NCBI RefSeq assembly: GCF_002564045.1
Contig: NZ_PDJK01000002.1
Location: 3,472,001 to 3,536,000, forward strand
Reading direction: 5' to 3'
Origin: Amycolatopsis sulphurea
GTDB taxonomy: Bacteria > Actinomycetota > Actinomycetes > Mycobacteriales > Pseudonocardiaceae
Length of the DNA: 64,000 nt
Positions 32,845-40,762 of this stretch are shown here, one piece after another. The position numbers and the translations under genes were made by a program. How positions within the stretch are numbered: position 1 is the first letter of the stretch; every line of letters begins with the position of its first letter. The notes beneath the pieces are model-generated. The model had not been told where the DNA came from, searched no databases, and saw nothing but the letters and a program-made list of their open reading frames with translations.

Positions 32845-33744
32845 TTAAGTGGTGCGCTGCAAGGGAGTTTCCCGAGTCAGGTGCGACAGTTTCTCCGGGT
32901 TGCGCACGGCGTACAGACCGGAGATGAGACCGTCGTCGATACGCAGCGCGAGTACCGTGTCGATCTCGCCGTCGAAGCTGAGCACCAAAGCAGGGTGGCC
33001 GTTGACTTCCGCCGGCTGCAGTGTGGCCGCGGTGAGCCGTCGGAGACCTGCGGACAGCACGCGGGAAACGCGCTCAGCGCCCACGATCGGGTGGAGCACA
33101 GCCTGTTTGACTCCGCCACCGTCGCCGAGGAAGACGACGTCCGGTGCCAGCAGATCGAACAGGCCTTGCAGATCGCCGGTTTCGGTGGCTCGCTGGAACG
33201 CGGCGAGTGCGTCGCGAGTCTCGGTGGCGGAGACCGCGCCTCGCGGACGGCGCTCGGAGACGTGTACTCGCGCGCGGTGCGCGATTTGCCGTACCGCGGC
33301 CGGGGTTTTGCCGACGGCTTCGGCGATCTCGTCGTAGCCGAGGTCGAAAACCTCGCGCAGCACGAACACTGCCCGCTCGGTCGGCGCGAGTGTTTCCAGC
33401 ACGAGCAGCATCGCCATCGACACGCTGTCGGCCAACTCGACGTCGTCGGCGACATCAGGCGTTGTCAGTAGTGGCTCGGGCAGCCATGTGCCGACGTACG
33501 ACTCCTTTCGCCGCCCCAGCGTGCGTAACCGGCCGAGAGCCTGCCGGGTGGTGATCTGCACGAGGTACGCGCGCTGGTCCCGTACCGCGGCGAGGTCGAC
33601 GCCGACCCAGCGCAGCCACGTCTCCTGCAGTACGTCCTCGGCGTCCACCGCGGACCCGAGCATCTCGTACGCGACGGTGAAGAGCAGATTGCGGTGCGCC
33701 AGGAAAGCTTCGGTGGCGGGGTGGTCTTCGGGCGGCGTGACCAT
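32845..33744 (-). CDS. sigJ: RNA polymerase ECF sigma factor, ECF41/SigJ type
   Basis: The 299-residue protein has sigma region 2 (FLAHRNLLFTVAYEMLGSAV, DAEDVLQETWLRW) and region 4 (LAPTERAVFVLREVFDLGYD, EIAEAVGKTPAAVRQIAHRA). A C-terminal SnoaL-like extension of ~110 residues (RATETGDLQGLFDLLAPDVV, DGGGVKQA) is the diagnostic feature of ECF41. In this group the extension modulates sigma activity, and the gene is divergent from a carboxymuconolactone decarboxylase-type gene, as here. A TGTCACA-16-CATC element precedes it, so autoregulation is likely. Confidence 0.9.
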   Translation of the reverse strand: MVTPPEDHPATEAFLAHRNLLFTVAYEMLGSAVDAEDVLQETWLRWVGVDLAAVRDQRAYLVQITTRQALGRLRTLGRRKESYVGTWLPEPLLTTPDVADDVELADSVSMAMLLVLETLAPTERAVFVLREVFDLGYDEIAEAVGKTPAAVRQIAHRARVHVSERRPRGAVSATETRDALAAFQRATETGDLQGLFDLLAPDVVFLGDGGGVKQAVLHPIVGAERVSRVLSAGLRRLTAATLQPAEVNGHPALVLSFDGEIDTVLALRIDDGLISGLYAVRNPEKLSHLTRETPLQRTT

Positions 33745-33781
33745 ACGCGACTCCTGTCCCTATTGGCACTGTCGTCTCCTA

Positions 33782-33808
33782 GATGCCGCTACCCGTGAAT
33801 TTGTGACA
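33782..33808 (-). promoter_or_regulatory. ECF41-type promoter driving sigJ
   Basis: On the minus strand TGTCACA (33808-33802) is followed after exactly 16 bases by CATC (33785-33782), about 38 bases before the sigJ ATG. It has the same elements and spacing as the plus-strand promoter at 33833. ECF41 promoters are described as TGTCACA with a CGTC-type -10. Confidence 0.75.
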
Positions 33809-33832
33809 GCGGTGTGGGTCACACTCCGACAC

Positions 33833-33859
33833 TGTCACACGGTCCGGCCGACCGGCATC
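33833..33859 (+). promoter_or_regulatory. ECF41-type promoter driving the CMD-family gene
   Basis: TGTCACA (33833-33839), a 16-base spacer and CATC (33856-33859) lie 41 bases before ATG 33901. The element matches the -35/-10 layout known for ECF41 sigma factors and pairs with the opposite-strand copy at 33782-33808. Confidence 0.75.
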
Positions 33860-33900
33860 TCATGGGCATCCAGCCGCACACGAGAGATGAGGGCGACATC

Positions 33901-34386
33901 ATGGACGTTCGGTTCAACCTGATGGGCAACGAGCTGGCCTTGAAGTTCGGGAAACGCTTCGCCAACGCCGCGTTCGCGCTCAAGGAGTCCTCGCTTCCGC
34001 TGTCCACGCAGGAACTGGTCGCGTTGCGCACCAGCCAGATCAACGGCTGCGGGTTCTGCGTCGACATGCACACCAAGGACGCCGCTGCGGCCGGCGAGAG
34101 CCAGCTTCGGCTGAACATGGTCGCGGCGTGGCGCGAAGCGAATGTGTTCACCGAAGCCGAACGCGCCGCGCTCGCGTTCGCTGAGGAGGCCGCCCGGCTC
34201 GCCGACGCCCACCACGGTGTCTCCGACGAAACTTGGGCACGGATGCGCGAGCACTACACCGACGACGAGCTGGCCGTGCTGATCTGCTCGGTCGCGATGA
34301 CCAACGCGGCCAACCGGATGAACGTGATCGCGCGGACCCCGGCCGGTTCCTGCCAACCGGGCCAGCTCGCCGAACTCACCCACTAG
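33901..34386 (+). CDS. carboxymuconolactone decarboxylase / AhpD-like protein
   Basis: The 161-residue protein has the AhpD-like core LVALRTSQINGCGFCVDMHT with the redox-active CxxC and a proton-relay Glu/His pattern; the trailing helix is NVFTEAERAALAFAEEAARL. ATG 33901 has GAGGG 8 bases upstream. These proteins are the standard target of ECF41 sigma factors and probably act as thiol peroxidases or disulfide reductases. The exact substrate is unknown. Confidence 0.9.
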   Translation: MDVRFNLMGNELALKFGKRFANAAFALKESSLPLSTQELVALRTSQINGCGFCVDMHTKDAAAAGESQLRLNMVAAWREANVFTEAERAALAFAEEAARLADAHHGVSDETWARMREHYTDDELAVLICSVAMTNAANRMNVIARTPAGSCQPGQLAELTH

Positions 34387-34417
34387 CCACGCTGTCCTGC
34401 ACCGTCGGGTGAGAAGC

Positions 34418-34540
34418 ATGTCGGGCAAGGTGCTGATCGCGATCGAAGATCGTGGTCCGGACTGCCCGAACCCGGGACTGGAGACCGCCGCGCGGGTGGA
34501 TTCGATCCGGTCTTGGATCCAGCGGCAGCTCGATTCCTGA
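34418..34540 (+). pseudogene. trypsin-like (S1) protease C-terminal scrap
   Basis: A 40-codon frame (MSGKVLIAIEDRGPDCPNPG, LETAARVDSIRSWIQRQLDS) resembles the end of secreted trypsin-like proteases, where a Cys-containing loop is followed by the terminal helix V....SWI. Nothing upstream carries the catalytic triad. It could also be a small independent protein, but a gene remnant fits better. Confidence 0.4.
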
Positions 34541-34597
34541 CGCGTCGCACAATGTCGGTGGCCGCGCCCGCGGTCACCGACCGATGCGGAGGCGTGG

Positions 34598-35491
34598 ATG
34601 ACTGCCCGAGTGCTGCTGCCCTGGCCGGACCTGGCCGTACCGCCCGAGCTGACCACCGCGGTCTGGGACGGCCGCGGAACCCCGCCGGACGCACTGGAGC
34701 AGGTCGAGTTCTACGTGCTCCCCTACGATTCGGGGACCCGGCCGTTCGACCTGTTCGGAAAGCTGCCGTCGCTGCGCGCGGTGCAGTCGCTGTCCGCCGG
34801 CTACGACCAGCTGCTCCCACTGCTGCCGGACGGGGTGCGGCTGGCCAACGGCCGCGGCCTGCACGACCTCAGCGTCGCCGAGCACGCGCTCACACTCGTA
34901 CTGTCCGCGCAACGGCTCTTCCCGCGCTGGTTCGCCCAGCAGCAGAAGCGAACCTGGGACCGGGCGCACACGCGTTCGCTGGCCGACACCAGGGTGCTGC
35001 TTGTCGGCTACGGCTCGATCGGCCGCGCGATCGAGCGCTACCTGCTCGCCGGAGAGGCCGAGGTGGTGCCGGTCGCCAGCACCGCGCGCCCCGGCGTGCA
35101 CGGCGTCGCGGAGCTGCCCGAGCTGCTGCCCACTGTGGACATCGTGCTGCTGGTCCTGCCGGACACTCCGCAGACGATCGGGCTGATCGGCGCCGCCGAG
35201 CTGGCCGCGTTGCCGGACGGGGCGCTGGTGGTGAACGTGGGCCGGGGCACGGCGGTGGACACCGCGGCGCTGACCGCCGAAGTGGCCGCCGGCCGGTTGC
35301 GTGCCGCGCTCGACGTGACCGACCCGGAGCCGCTGCCCGCCGATCATCCACTGTGGACTCTGGACGGGGCGATCATCACCCCGCACATCGCCGGAGGCTC
35401 GGATTCCTTCTATCCACGGGCGAAACGGCTTACCGAACGGCAGCTCCGCCGGTTCGCCGCGGGCGAGGAACTGGAGAACCTGGTCCGCTGA
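34598..35491 (+). CDS. D-isomer specific 2-hydroxyacid dehydrogenase
   Basis: The 297-residue protein contains the NAD-binding motif VLLVGYGSIGRAIE. The catalytic Arg is in NVGRGTAVDTAAL, the Glu in ALDVTDPEPLPADHPLW and the His in IITPHIAGG. It lies within the glyoxylate/hydroxypyruvate reductase-like branch. ATG 34598 follows a GGAGGCG site. It stands between a trypsin remnant and a converging response regulator gene, so its pathway is not indicated by context. Confidence 0.88.
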   Translation: MTARVLLPWPDLAVPPELTTAVWDGRGTPPDALEQVEFYVLPYDSGTRPFDLFGKLPSLRAVQSLSAGYDQLLPLLPDGVRLANGRGLHDLSVAEHALTLVLSAQRLFPRWFAQQQKRTWDRAHTRSLADTRVLLVGYGSIGRAIERYLLAGEAEVVPVASTARPGVHGVAELPELLPTVDIVLLVLPDTPQTIGLIGAAELAALPDGALVVNVGRGTAVDTAALTAEVAAGRLRAALDVTDPEPLPADHPLWTLDGAIITPHIAGGSDSFYPRAKRLTERQLRRFAAGEELENLVR

Positions 35492-35497
35492 CCCGGC

Positions 35498-36190
35498 TCA
35501 GCGCAGTACCCCGGCCCGCATGGCGAGCGCGACCATCCGGGCGCGGTCGCCGGAACCGAGCCGCCGGCCGATACGGGACAGATGCGATTTGACGGTGAGC
35601 GCGGAGAGCGAGAGCTGCTCGCCGATCTCCTTGTTGGACTGGCCGTCCGCCGCGAGCTGGAGTACTTCGATCTCGCGGGCGGACAGCTCGTGCGGGGCAC
35701 CGTCGGCGCCGATCACGACGGTGCCTTTCGAGCGGGCCGCTCCCAGCGGCACCGTGGCGGTGAGCAGGTACGCCTGCGCGCCGGCCTGGAACGCGGCGTG
35801 CACCTCCGGTGCGTCACCGTTGGCGGCGAGCACGACCACGCGCGGCCAGCCACAGCCGCGCAGTTCGGCGATGAGCGCGGTGCCGCTGCTCTCCCGCATC
35901 CCGAGATCGACGATGGCCAGGTCACGTGGTTCGGCCGCGTACGCCCGTGCCATGGCCATCGTGGTGGCCTGCCGGACCTCGGTCGCGCCCATCCGGGTCA
36001 GCTGCACGGTGACGGCTTCGCGAATATTCGGCCGATTTCCGATGACCAGTACCGAAAACCGGTCCTCCCGCGGCCGGGGCGGCCCGCCCGGCCCGGCCGC
36101 GGCGCGGGGTGTGCCGGCGCGCAGGTCCGGGAGCAGATCGGAGAGCCGCTGCAGTCGCGGACGACCGGCGTCCTCGAAGGTCGGCGACAT
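35498..36190 (-). CDS. response regulator with LuxR-type HTH
   Basis: The 230-residue protein has a ~45-residue N-terminal extension and a receiver-like domain (VLVIGNRPNIREAVTVQLTR, DLAIVDLGMRESSGTALIAE). A C-terminal LuxR helix-turn-helix follows (LSAREIEVLQLAADGQSNKE, LSLSALTVKSHLSRI). The phosphoacceptor position is the Asp of IVDLGM, but the acidic pair at the start of the receiver is replaced by GNR, so control by phosphorylation is doubtful. AAGGGAG precedes ATG 36190. No histidine kinase adjoins. Confidence 0.82.
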   Translation of the reverse strand: MSPTFEDAGRPRLQRLSDLLPDLRAGTPRAAAGPGGPPRPREDRFSVLVIGNRPNIREAVTVQLTRMGATEVRQATTMAMARAYAAEPRDLAIVDLGMRESSGTALIAELRGCGWPRVVVLAANGDAPEVHAAFQAGAQAYLLTATVPLGAARSKGTVVIGADGAPHELSAREIEVLQLAADGQSNKEIGEQLSLSALTVKSHLSRIGRRLGSGDRARMVALAMRAGVLR

Positions 36191-36442
36191 GGTGCGCACT
36201 CCCTTCACCCGTTCGGGTGCTCTGCTGGTGACCACTTGTCACGGGTCACACTATCGGGCTAATCGGCTTGACGGGACAGATTCGCGAAACCGGTTTTCGC
36301 CGCCCTGGCGAACGGGTCCCTCCGCTGGTGGATTGCCGCCCCGCCGGTTACCCGTTTGGTCACTCGAAGGTTGGACAAAAGTGCAGTCGGAGGACCACGC
36401 TCGGTGGTCATGTGAGCTGTGTGTATGCTCCGAAATTGCATG

Positions 36443-36466
36443 ATCGGGTGTATCTGATCACCCGAT
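36443..36466 (+). promoter_or_regulatory. inverted repeat upstream of the thioester-domain gene
   Basis: ATCGGGTG (36443-36450) and CACCCGAT (36459-36466) form a perfect 8-base dyad with an 8-base spacer, about 90 bases before ATG 36555. It may be an operator or a 5' leader hairpin. The rest of 36191-36554 is AT-richer than average and contains no gene. Confidence 0.45.
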
Positions 36467-36554
36467 TTGGTGGCCGTTGTGATCGGGGAGCTGGACTCTC
36501 ACACGGCCCGTCTTTTCGTGTGTTTTCGAGGTTCGGGACTGGATGGGAGAGAAC

Positions 36555-37730
36555 ATGCACAACAGGTCGGGCTTGGTGCGCGGCGGGCTCGCGGTGGTGT
36601 CCGCGGCCGTGGCGCTCCTGGTGACCTCGCCCGCGGCCGGTGCGGAAACCGCGCAGGCCCAGAGCGGCGCGGCTACCGGCACTGTGGTCCGGGGCGGGCA
36701 GATCGGGTACAACGTCAACATCGGCGCCCCGGGCGGTACCGGAACGACGTTGTTCAATCTGAAGCTGGCCGACGGCGGCCTGCTGAAGATGTACTGCGTA
36801 CAGGTCGAGGTCTCCACGAAGAGCGGCGACGAGGTCGTGGAGCACTCCTGGGGTGACTACCCGGACCCGAAGTCGCCGTTCCGCAAGAACAACGACAAGG
36901 TCAACTGGGTGCTGCAGCACGGTTACCCGACGACCACAGAGGACAACCTGGCCAAGGCCGTCGAGGATGGCGGCGTCCAGCTGCACGGCGGGCTGTCGGC
37001 CATCGAGGCACTCACCGCGACGCAGGCCGCGGTCTGGCACTTCAGTGATGCCAAGGATCTCGACGCCGAGAACCCTCTGGTGGACGGCCCGGCCGACGAC
37101 GCGGCGGACGTGCTGGCCGTCTACCGATACCTGACCGGCAAGGGCAACACCGGGATCGGCGAGCAGCCGAAGCCGGCGCTGACCCTCACCCCGGCCAAGG
37201 CCAACGGTGCGGCGGGCGACAAGATCGGCCCGTTCACCCTTTCCACCACCGGGCAGATCACCGACCTGACCACCAAGCTGCCCGAGGGTGTCACGCTCGT
37301 CGACGCGGACGGCAAAGCGGTCAAGACCGGTGACCTCAAGGACGGCAGCAAGCTCTACCTGCAGGTCGGCAAGGACGCGAAGCCCGGTTCCGCGGAACTG
37401 GCCGTGAAGGCCGCCGGCCGCATCCAGACCGGCCGGCTGTTCGTGGCCAAGGACTACGACCGGCACCCGACCCAGTCGCTGATCGTCGCGCAGACGCAGA
37501 AGAGCACGGTCGAGGCCAAGGCGAGCGGCAGCTGGACCGAGGCCCCCGTCACGGTGACCACCACCCCGGTCGTGCCGACCAGCGAGGTCCCCGCGGGCGG
37601 CGGTGGCGGCCAGACGCCGCTGGCCAACACCGGCGTCAACGCCGCGTGGCCGATCGGCATCGGCGCCGCACTGGTGATCGTGGGTGGCGGCATGCTGCTG
37701 CTGGTGCGTCGCCGCCGGAGCAACGCCTGA
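36555..37730 (+). CDS. cell-wall-anchored thioester-domain (TQXA) protein with LAxTG sorting signal
   Basis: ATG 36555 has GGAGAG just upstream. The 391-residue product has a signal peptide (GGLAVVSAAVALLVTSPAAG). A thioester domain follows, with MYCVQVE (the Cys) and ALTATQAAVWHFSD (the TQxA motif). Then come an Ig-like stalk (KIGPFTLSTTGQITDLTTKL) and a C-terminal sorting signal LANTG with a hydrophobic helix and RRRRSNA tail. Such proteins are linked to the wall by class E sortases (LAxTG) and can form covalent bonds to targets through an internal Cys-Gln thioester. A role in adhesion or aerial growth is an inference. Confidence 0.85.
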   Translation: MHNRSGLVRGGLAVVSAAVALLVTSPAAGAETAQAQSGAATGTVVRGGQIGYNVNIGAPGGTGTTLFNLKLADGGLLKMYCVQVEVSTKSGDEVVEHSWGDYPDPKSPFRKNNDKVNWVLQHGYPTTTEDNLAKAVEDGGVQLHGGLSAIEALTATQAAVWHFSDAKDLDAENPLVDGPADDAADVLAVYRYLTGKGNTGIGEQPKPALTLTPAKANGAAGDKIGPFTLSTTGQITDLTTKLPEGVTLVDADGKAVKTGDLKDGSKLYLQVGKDAKPGSAELAVKAAGRIQTGRLFVAKDYDRHPTQSLIVAQTQKSTVEAKASGSWTEAPVTVTTTPVVPTSEVPAGGGGGQTPLANTGVNAAWPIGIGAALVIVGGGMLLLVRRRRSNA

Positions 37731-37809
37731 TCCACTGACGTTCCCCGAGCGGGGGCCAGTCCATTGTGGACCGGCCCCCGTTCCGGCGTCTCCCCCCGGA
37801 ATAAGGGCT

Positions 37810-37916
37810 GTGAAGGGGTCCTTCACAGACTCAGAGTCCGTGAAGGACCCCTTCACGGACCTCTACACCGACTTTGCCGACACCTTGGACGCACAGGCTG
37901 TGAAGGGACCCTTCAC
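37810..37916. repeat. truncated CAGGG-element: variant palindrome, right end and half palindrome
   Basis: A variant nested palindrome (GTGAAGGGGTCCTTCAC with the matching GTGAAGGACCCC arm, 37810-37856) is followed by the element's right end CCGACTTTGCCGACACCTTG (37869-37888). A further half unit, GTGAAGGGACCCTTCAC, lies at 37900-37916. The left CAGGG end is missing. The compensating GTCC/GGAC changes keep the stem paired. It sits 80 bases after the thioester-protein gene. Confidence 0.65.
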
Positions 37917-38033
37917 GGCCTGTGCGGGAAGGCGGGGCCTAGGGTCGGGAGCGGGAGGCGAGCCCGGGTCGGGCGTGGGAGGGAGCCCGGCCGGGCGGGA
38001 GACGGGAGCCTTGTGGCGAGGAGCCGGGCGGGC

Positions 38034-39512
38034 TCAGTTCACGCAGGTCACGCCGCCGGCGGTGATCGGCGGCGGGGCCGGTGCGGGAGAGGGGGTCTGC
38101 GCGGGAGCGAGGTAGGCGGCCGGGTGCACCCCGTTGTCGCCGCCTTCGTAGTCCTTGCCGAGGTAGGCGCGGAAGTGGTTCTCCGCCAGTGAATTGTCGC
38201 TGGCGACCGGCATCCCGCCGAGCGTCTGCGCGATCTTCGCGGCCGTGGTGCGCTGACCATGTCCATAGTAGACGATCGACGACTTGCGCGAGCTTCCGTT
38301 GGCCACCGTGCCGCGGCCGTATCCCGCCGCGCTCAGCTTGTTCTCGGCGTGTGCGGCGAGACCGTCGACGCCCGAGGAATTGCTTACGTCGACCACATAG
38401 GACGACGGCGAAGAGTCGCTCGGCGGTATGGCCGAAGTGGACGGTGCACCGGACGTGGCGCTCGGCGCGCCGCCGGTCTGCCGGCGGATGAAGGCCTGGA
38501 TCTGTGCGGGATCCACCTGTACCGCGTCACCGTCGGACGGGGTCTTCAGCGAGATGCTCACCACCGGCACGGTGACGAAGTGGATATTGCCCGCGCTCAT
38601 CCCGTGCAACTGCTGGGCGAAACCGAGGATGTCCCAGTTCGCGTCGACCACCACGGCCTTCTTCACCGCGTCGATGAGGTCGTTCAGCTTGCCCGGGTTG
38701 GCGAGGGTGCCCGCGGACAGGATGGTCTTCGCCATGCTGGCCATGAACACCTGCTGCCGCTTGATCCGGTCGAGATCGCCGCCCGGCAGCCCGTGCCGCT
38801 GCCGGACGAACTGCAGCGCCTGCGCACCGGCCACGGTCTGGTTGCCCGCGGGGAAGTCCGCGCCCGAGTACGAGTCCTTCACGGCCTTCACCAGACACAC
38901 CGAAATACCGCCGACGGCCTGGCTCACGTAGTAGAACCCGGCCAGGTTGACCGCCGCGTAATGCGTGATCGTCAGCCCGGTCAGCTGCTGCACGGTGTCG
39001 ATCGCGGTCTTCGCGCCCGCCTGTGCCGAGTCGGTTTCCAGCTGCGCGCCGGATTCACCCTTGGCGGCGAGGGTCTTCTTCGCGTCGGTCTGGCCGTAGG
39101 TGTAGGCCGAGTTGATCTTGTGCTTGCCGAAGCCGCCGGGCACCTGCACGTAGGAGTCGCGCGGGATGGAGATGGCGGTGGCCTGCCCGCCGCCGGCCGG
39201 GATGTGCACCACGATCATCGTGTCCGTGGTGTCGCCACCGTCGGCGGAGCCACCGGCGTGCAGCTGGTTGAGCACGTCCGCGGGCAGCGGGTTGCCCTGT
39301 GCATCGGTACGCGTGTCGAGCCCGACCATCAGGATGTTCTGCTCGTCCAGCGGGGAGGTGTCCCCGCCGAGCACGTCCGCCCGGGTCAGTCCGTCGGTCA
39401 GCTGGTGCAGCGTCGACCAGGCGTAGCCGGTGCCGCCCAGTACCAGCAGGGAGATCGCGACGAGTACCACTTGCGCCGCGCGCAACGGGCCGGAGGTCGG
39501 GTTGCGCCGCAT
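38034..39512 (-). CDS. LytR-CpsA-Psr (LCP) family cell-wall ligase with LytR_C domain
   Basis: The 492-residue protein has a short cytosolic tail, one membrane anchor (QVVLVAISLLVLGGTGYAW) and the LCP catalytic domain (NILMVGLDTRTDA, TDTMIVVHI, AISIPRDSYVQVPG, KINSAYTYG, LQFVRQRHGLPGGDLDRIKR) carrying the conserved Arg/Asp residues. A C-terminal LytR_C domain follows (VDVSNSSGVDGLA). LCP enzymes attach teichoic acids or arabinogalactan to peptidoglycan. The gene is convergent with the thioester-protein gene and divergent from the BlaI-controlled glycosyltransferase. Confidence 0.9.
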   Translation of the reverse strand: MRRNPTSGPLRAAQVVLVAISLLVLGGTGYAWSTLHQLTDGLTRADVLGGDTSPLDEQNILMVGLDTRTDAQGNPLPADVLNQLHAGGSADGGDTTDTMIVVHIPAGGGQATAISIPRDSYVQVPGGFGKHKINSAYTYGQTDAKKTLAAKGESGAQLETDSAQAGAKTAIDTVQQLTGLTITHYAAVNLAGFYYVSQAVGGISVCLVKAVKDSYSGADFPAGNQTVAGAQALQFVRQRHGLPGGDLDRIKRQQVFMASMAKTILSAGTLANPGKLNDLIDAVKKAVVVDANWDILGFAQQLHGMSAGNIHFVTVPVVSISLKTPSDGDAVQVDPAQIQAFIRRQTGGAPSATSGAPSTSAIPPSDSSPSSYVVDVSNSSGVDGLAAHAENKLSAAGYGRGTVANGSSRKSSIVYYGHGQRTTAAKIAQTLGGMPVASDNSLAENHFRAYLGKDYEGGDNGVHPAAYLAPAQTPSPAPAPPPITAGGVTCVN

Positions 39513-39700
39513 GGGTGCTCCTCATTCCTGCCACGCCGGGCGGCGTGCTTCGTCCGGAGGTCGAAGGTTCACGGTAGCGCTCGGCTCACCCGGCCGAGTT
39601 ACCCCCTGCTCCGGCGGGCCGCTTCGGGAGCCGGGTCTGCCCGGATCGACCGGCTGTGCCGCTGCTCGCCGCCGGTGGCATGCCGGGGGCGCACCGAATT

Positions 39701-39735
39701 CTACATGGGTGTAGTTTTACTACAAGCATGTAGTA
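39701..39735 (+). promoter_or_regulatory. two BlaI-type operators before the glycosyltransferase gene
   Basis: CTACATGGGTGTAG (39701-39714) and TACTACAAGCATGTAGTA (39718-39735) are dyads with 4-base spacers, as in the BlaI/MecI operator consensus TACTACA-N4-TGTAGTA. They lie 11-45 bases before ATG 39746, where a bound repressor would block transcription. Related dyads lie in front of the blaI and dedA genes at 42744-42812. Confidence 0.75.
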
Positions 39736-39745
39736 GTCGAGAGGG

Positions 39746-40762
39746 ATGCTGCCGATGGACCGCGTGGTGATCGTGTCCGCCCGGATCGGGGCCGGGCACG
39801 ACGGTGCTGCCCGTGAACTCGATCGCCGGTTCGCCGCGCGCGGGGCGGAGGTGGTGCGGGCGGACTTCCTCGATCTGCTGCCCGGCAGGCTCGGCGCGCT
39901 GCTGTGCGAGACCTACCACCGGCAGCTCAAGACCGTGCCGCGCAGCTGGGATTGGCTGCTGGGCGCGCTGGGTACGCCGACGCTGGCCGGTGCGTCCCGC
40001 CGGTTCGCCGGCCTGGCCACCCCGGCGCTGCGTGAGGTATTGGGCGACAGCACGGATCTCGTCGTGTCGACATATCCGCTCGGGACCCACGCGGCCGCCC
40101 GGCTGGCGCGCACGGAACGCGGCTGCGCGCCCTTGGTCACCTACCTGACCGATCCGTCGGTGCACCGGCTGTGTGTGAGCCCGATGGCGAAGCTGACCGT
40201 GGCCCCCAACGAGATCGCCGCCCGGCAGGCCCGGAGCCTCGGTGCCGGACGAGTGCTGGTCTCGAGCCCGCTCGTCTCGCCCGCGTTCCGGCCGGGTGCG
40301 GGCCCGGCGAGCCGGCTGCTGCTGCGCCGCCGGCTCGGCCTGCCCCGGGATCGCGCGCTGGCGCTGGTCGTCGCGGGCTCCTGGGGTGTCGGCCAGATCG
40401 GCCAGACCGCGGCTGATCTGGTGGGCACCGGGCTGGTCGAGCCGGTCGTGGTGTGCGGCCGCAACGAGGTGCTGGCCCGGCGGCTGCACCAGGCCGGGCA
40501 CCGGTACGTGTTCGGCTGGGTCGACGAGATGGCCGACCTGATGCGTGCCTGCGACGTGGTGGTGCAGAACGCGGGCGGCCTGACCACCTCCGAGGCGCTC
40601 GCCACCGGGCTGCCGGTGCTGACCTACCGTTGCCTGCCCGGACACGGGCGGGCCAACGCCGCGGTGCTGCACGACGACGGCACGGTGCCCTGGGTACGTT
40701 CACCCCGCGAGCTGGCCGGTGCGCTCGACTGGGTGCTGCGCCCGGTTGAGGCGGCCGGATGA
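39746..40762 (+). CDS. MGDG-synthase/MurG-like glycosyltransferase (GT28 type)
   Basis: The 338-residue protein begins MLPMDRVVIVSARIGAGHDG, the GaGH motif of monogalactosyldiacylglycerol synthase-like enzymes. It ends with the donor site VVVQNAGGLTTSEALATGLP and PVLTYRCLPGHGRANA. The acceptor is probably a membrane lipid and the donor a UDP-sugar. GAGAGGG precedes ATG 39746. The stop overlaps the ATG of the deacetylase gene (ATGA), so the two are co-translated. BlaI-type operators in the promoter place it under the linked repressor. Confidence 0.82.
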   Translation: MLPMDRVVIVSARIGAGHDGAARELDRRFAARGAEVVRADFLDLLPGRLGALLCETYHRQLKTVPRSWDWLLGALGTPTLAGASRRFAGLATPALREVLGDSTDLVVSTYPLGTHAAARLARTERGCAPLVTYLTDPSVHRLCVSPMAKLTVAPNEIAARQARSLGAGRVLVSSPLVSPAFRPGAGPASRLLLRRRLGLPRDRALALVVAGSWGVGQIGQTAADLVGTGLVEPVVVCGRNEVLARRLHQAGHRYVFGWVDEMADLMRACDVVVQNAGGLTTSEALATGLPVLTYRCLPGHGRANAAVLHDDGTVPWVRSPRELAGALDWVLRPVEAAG

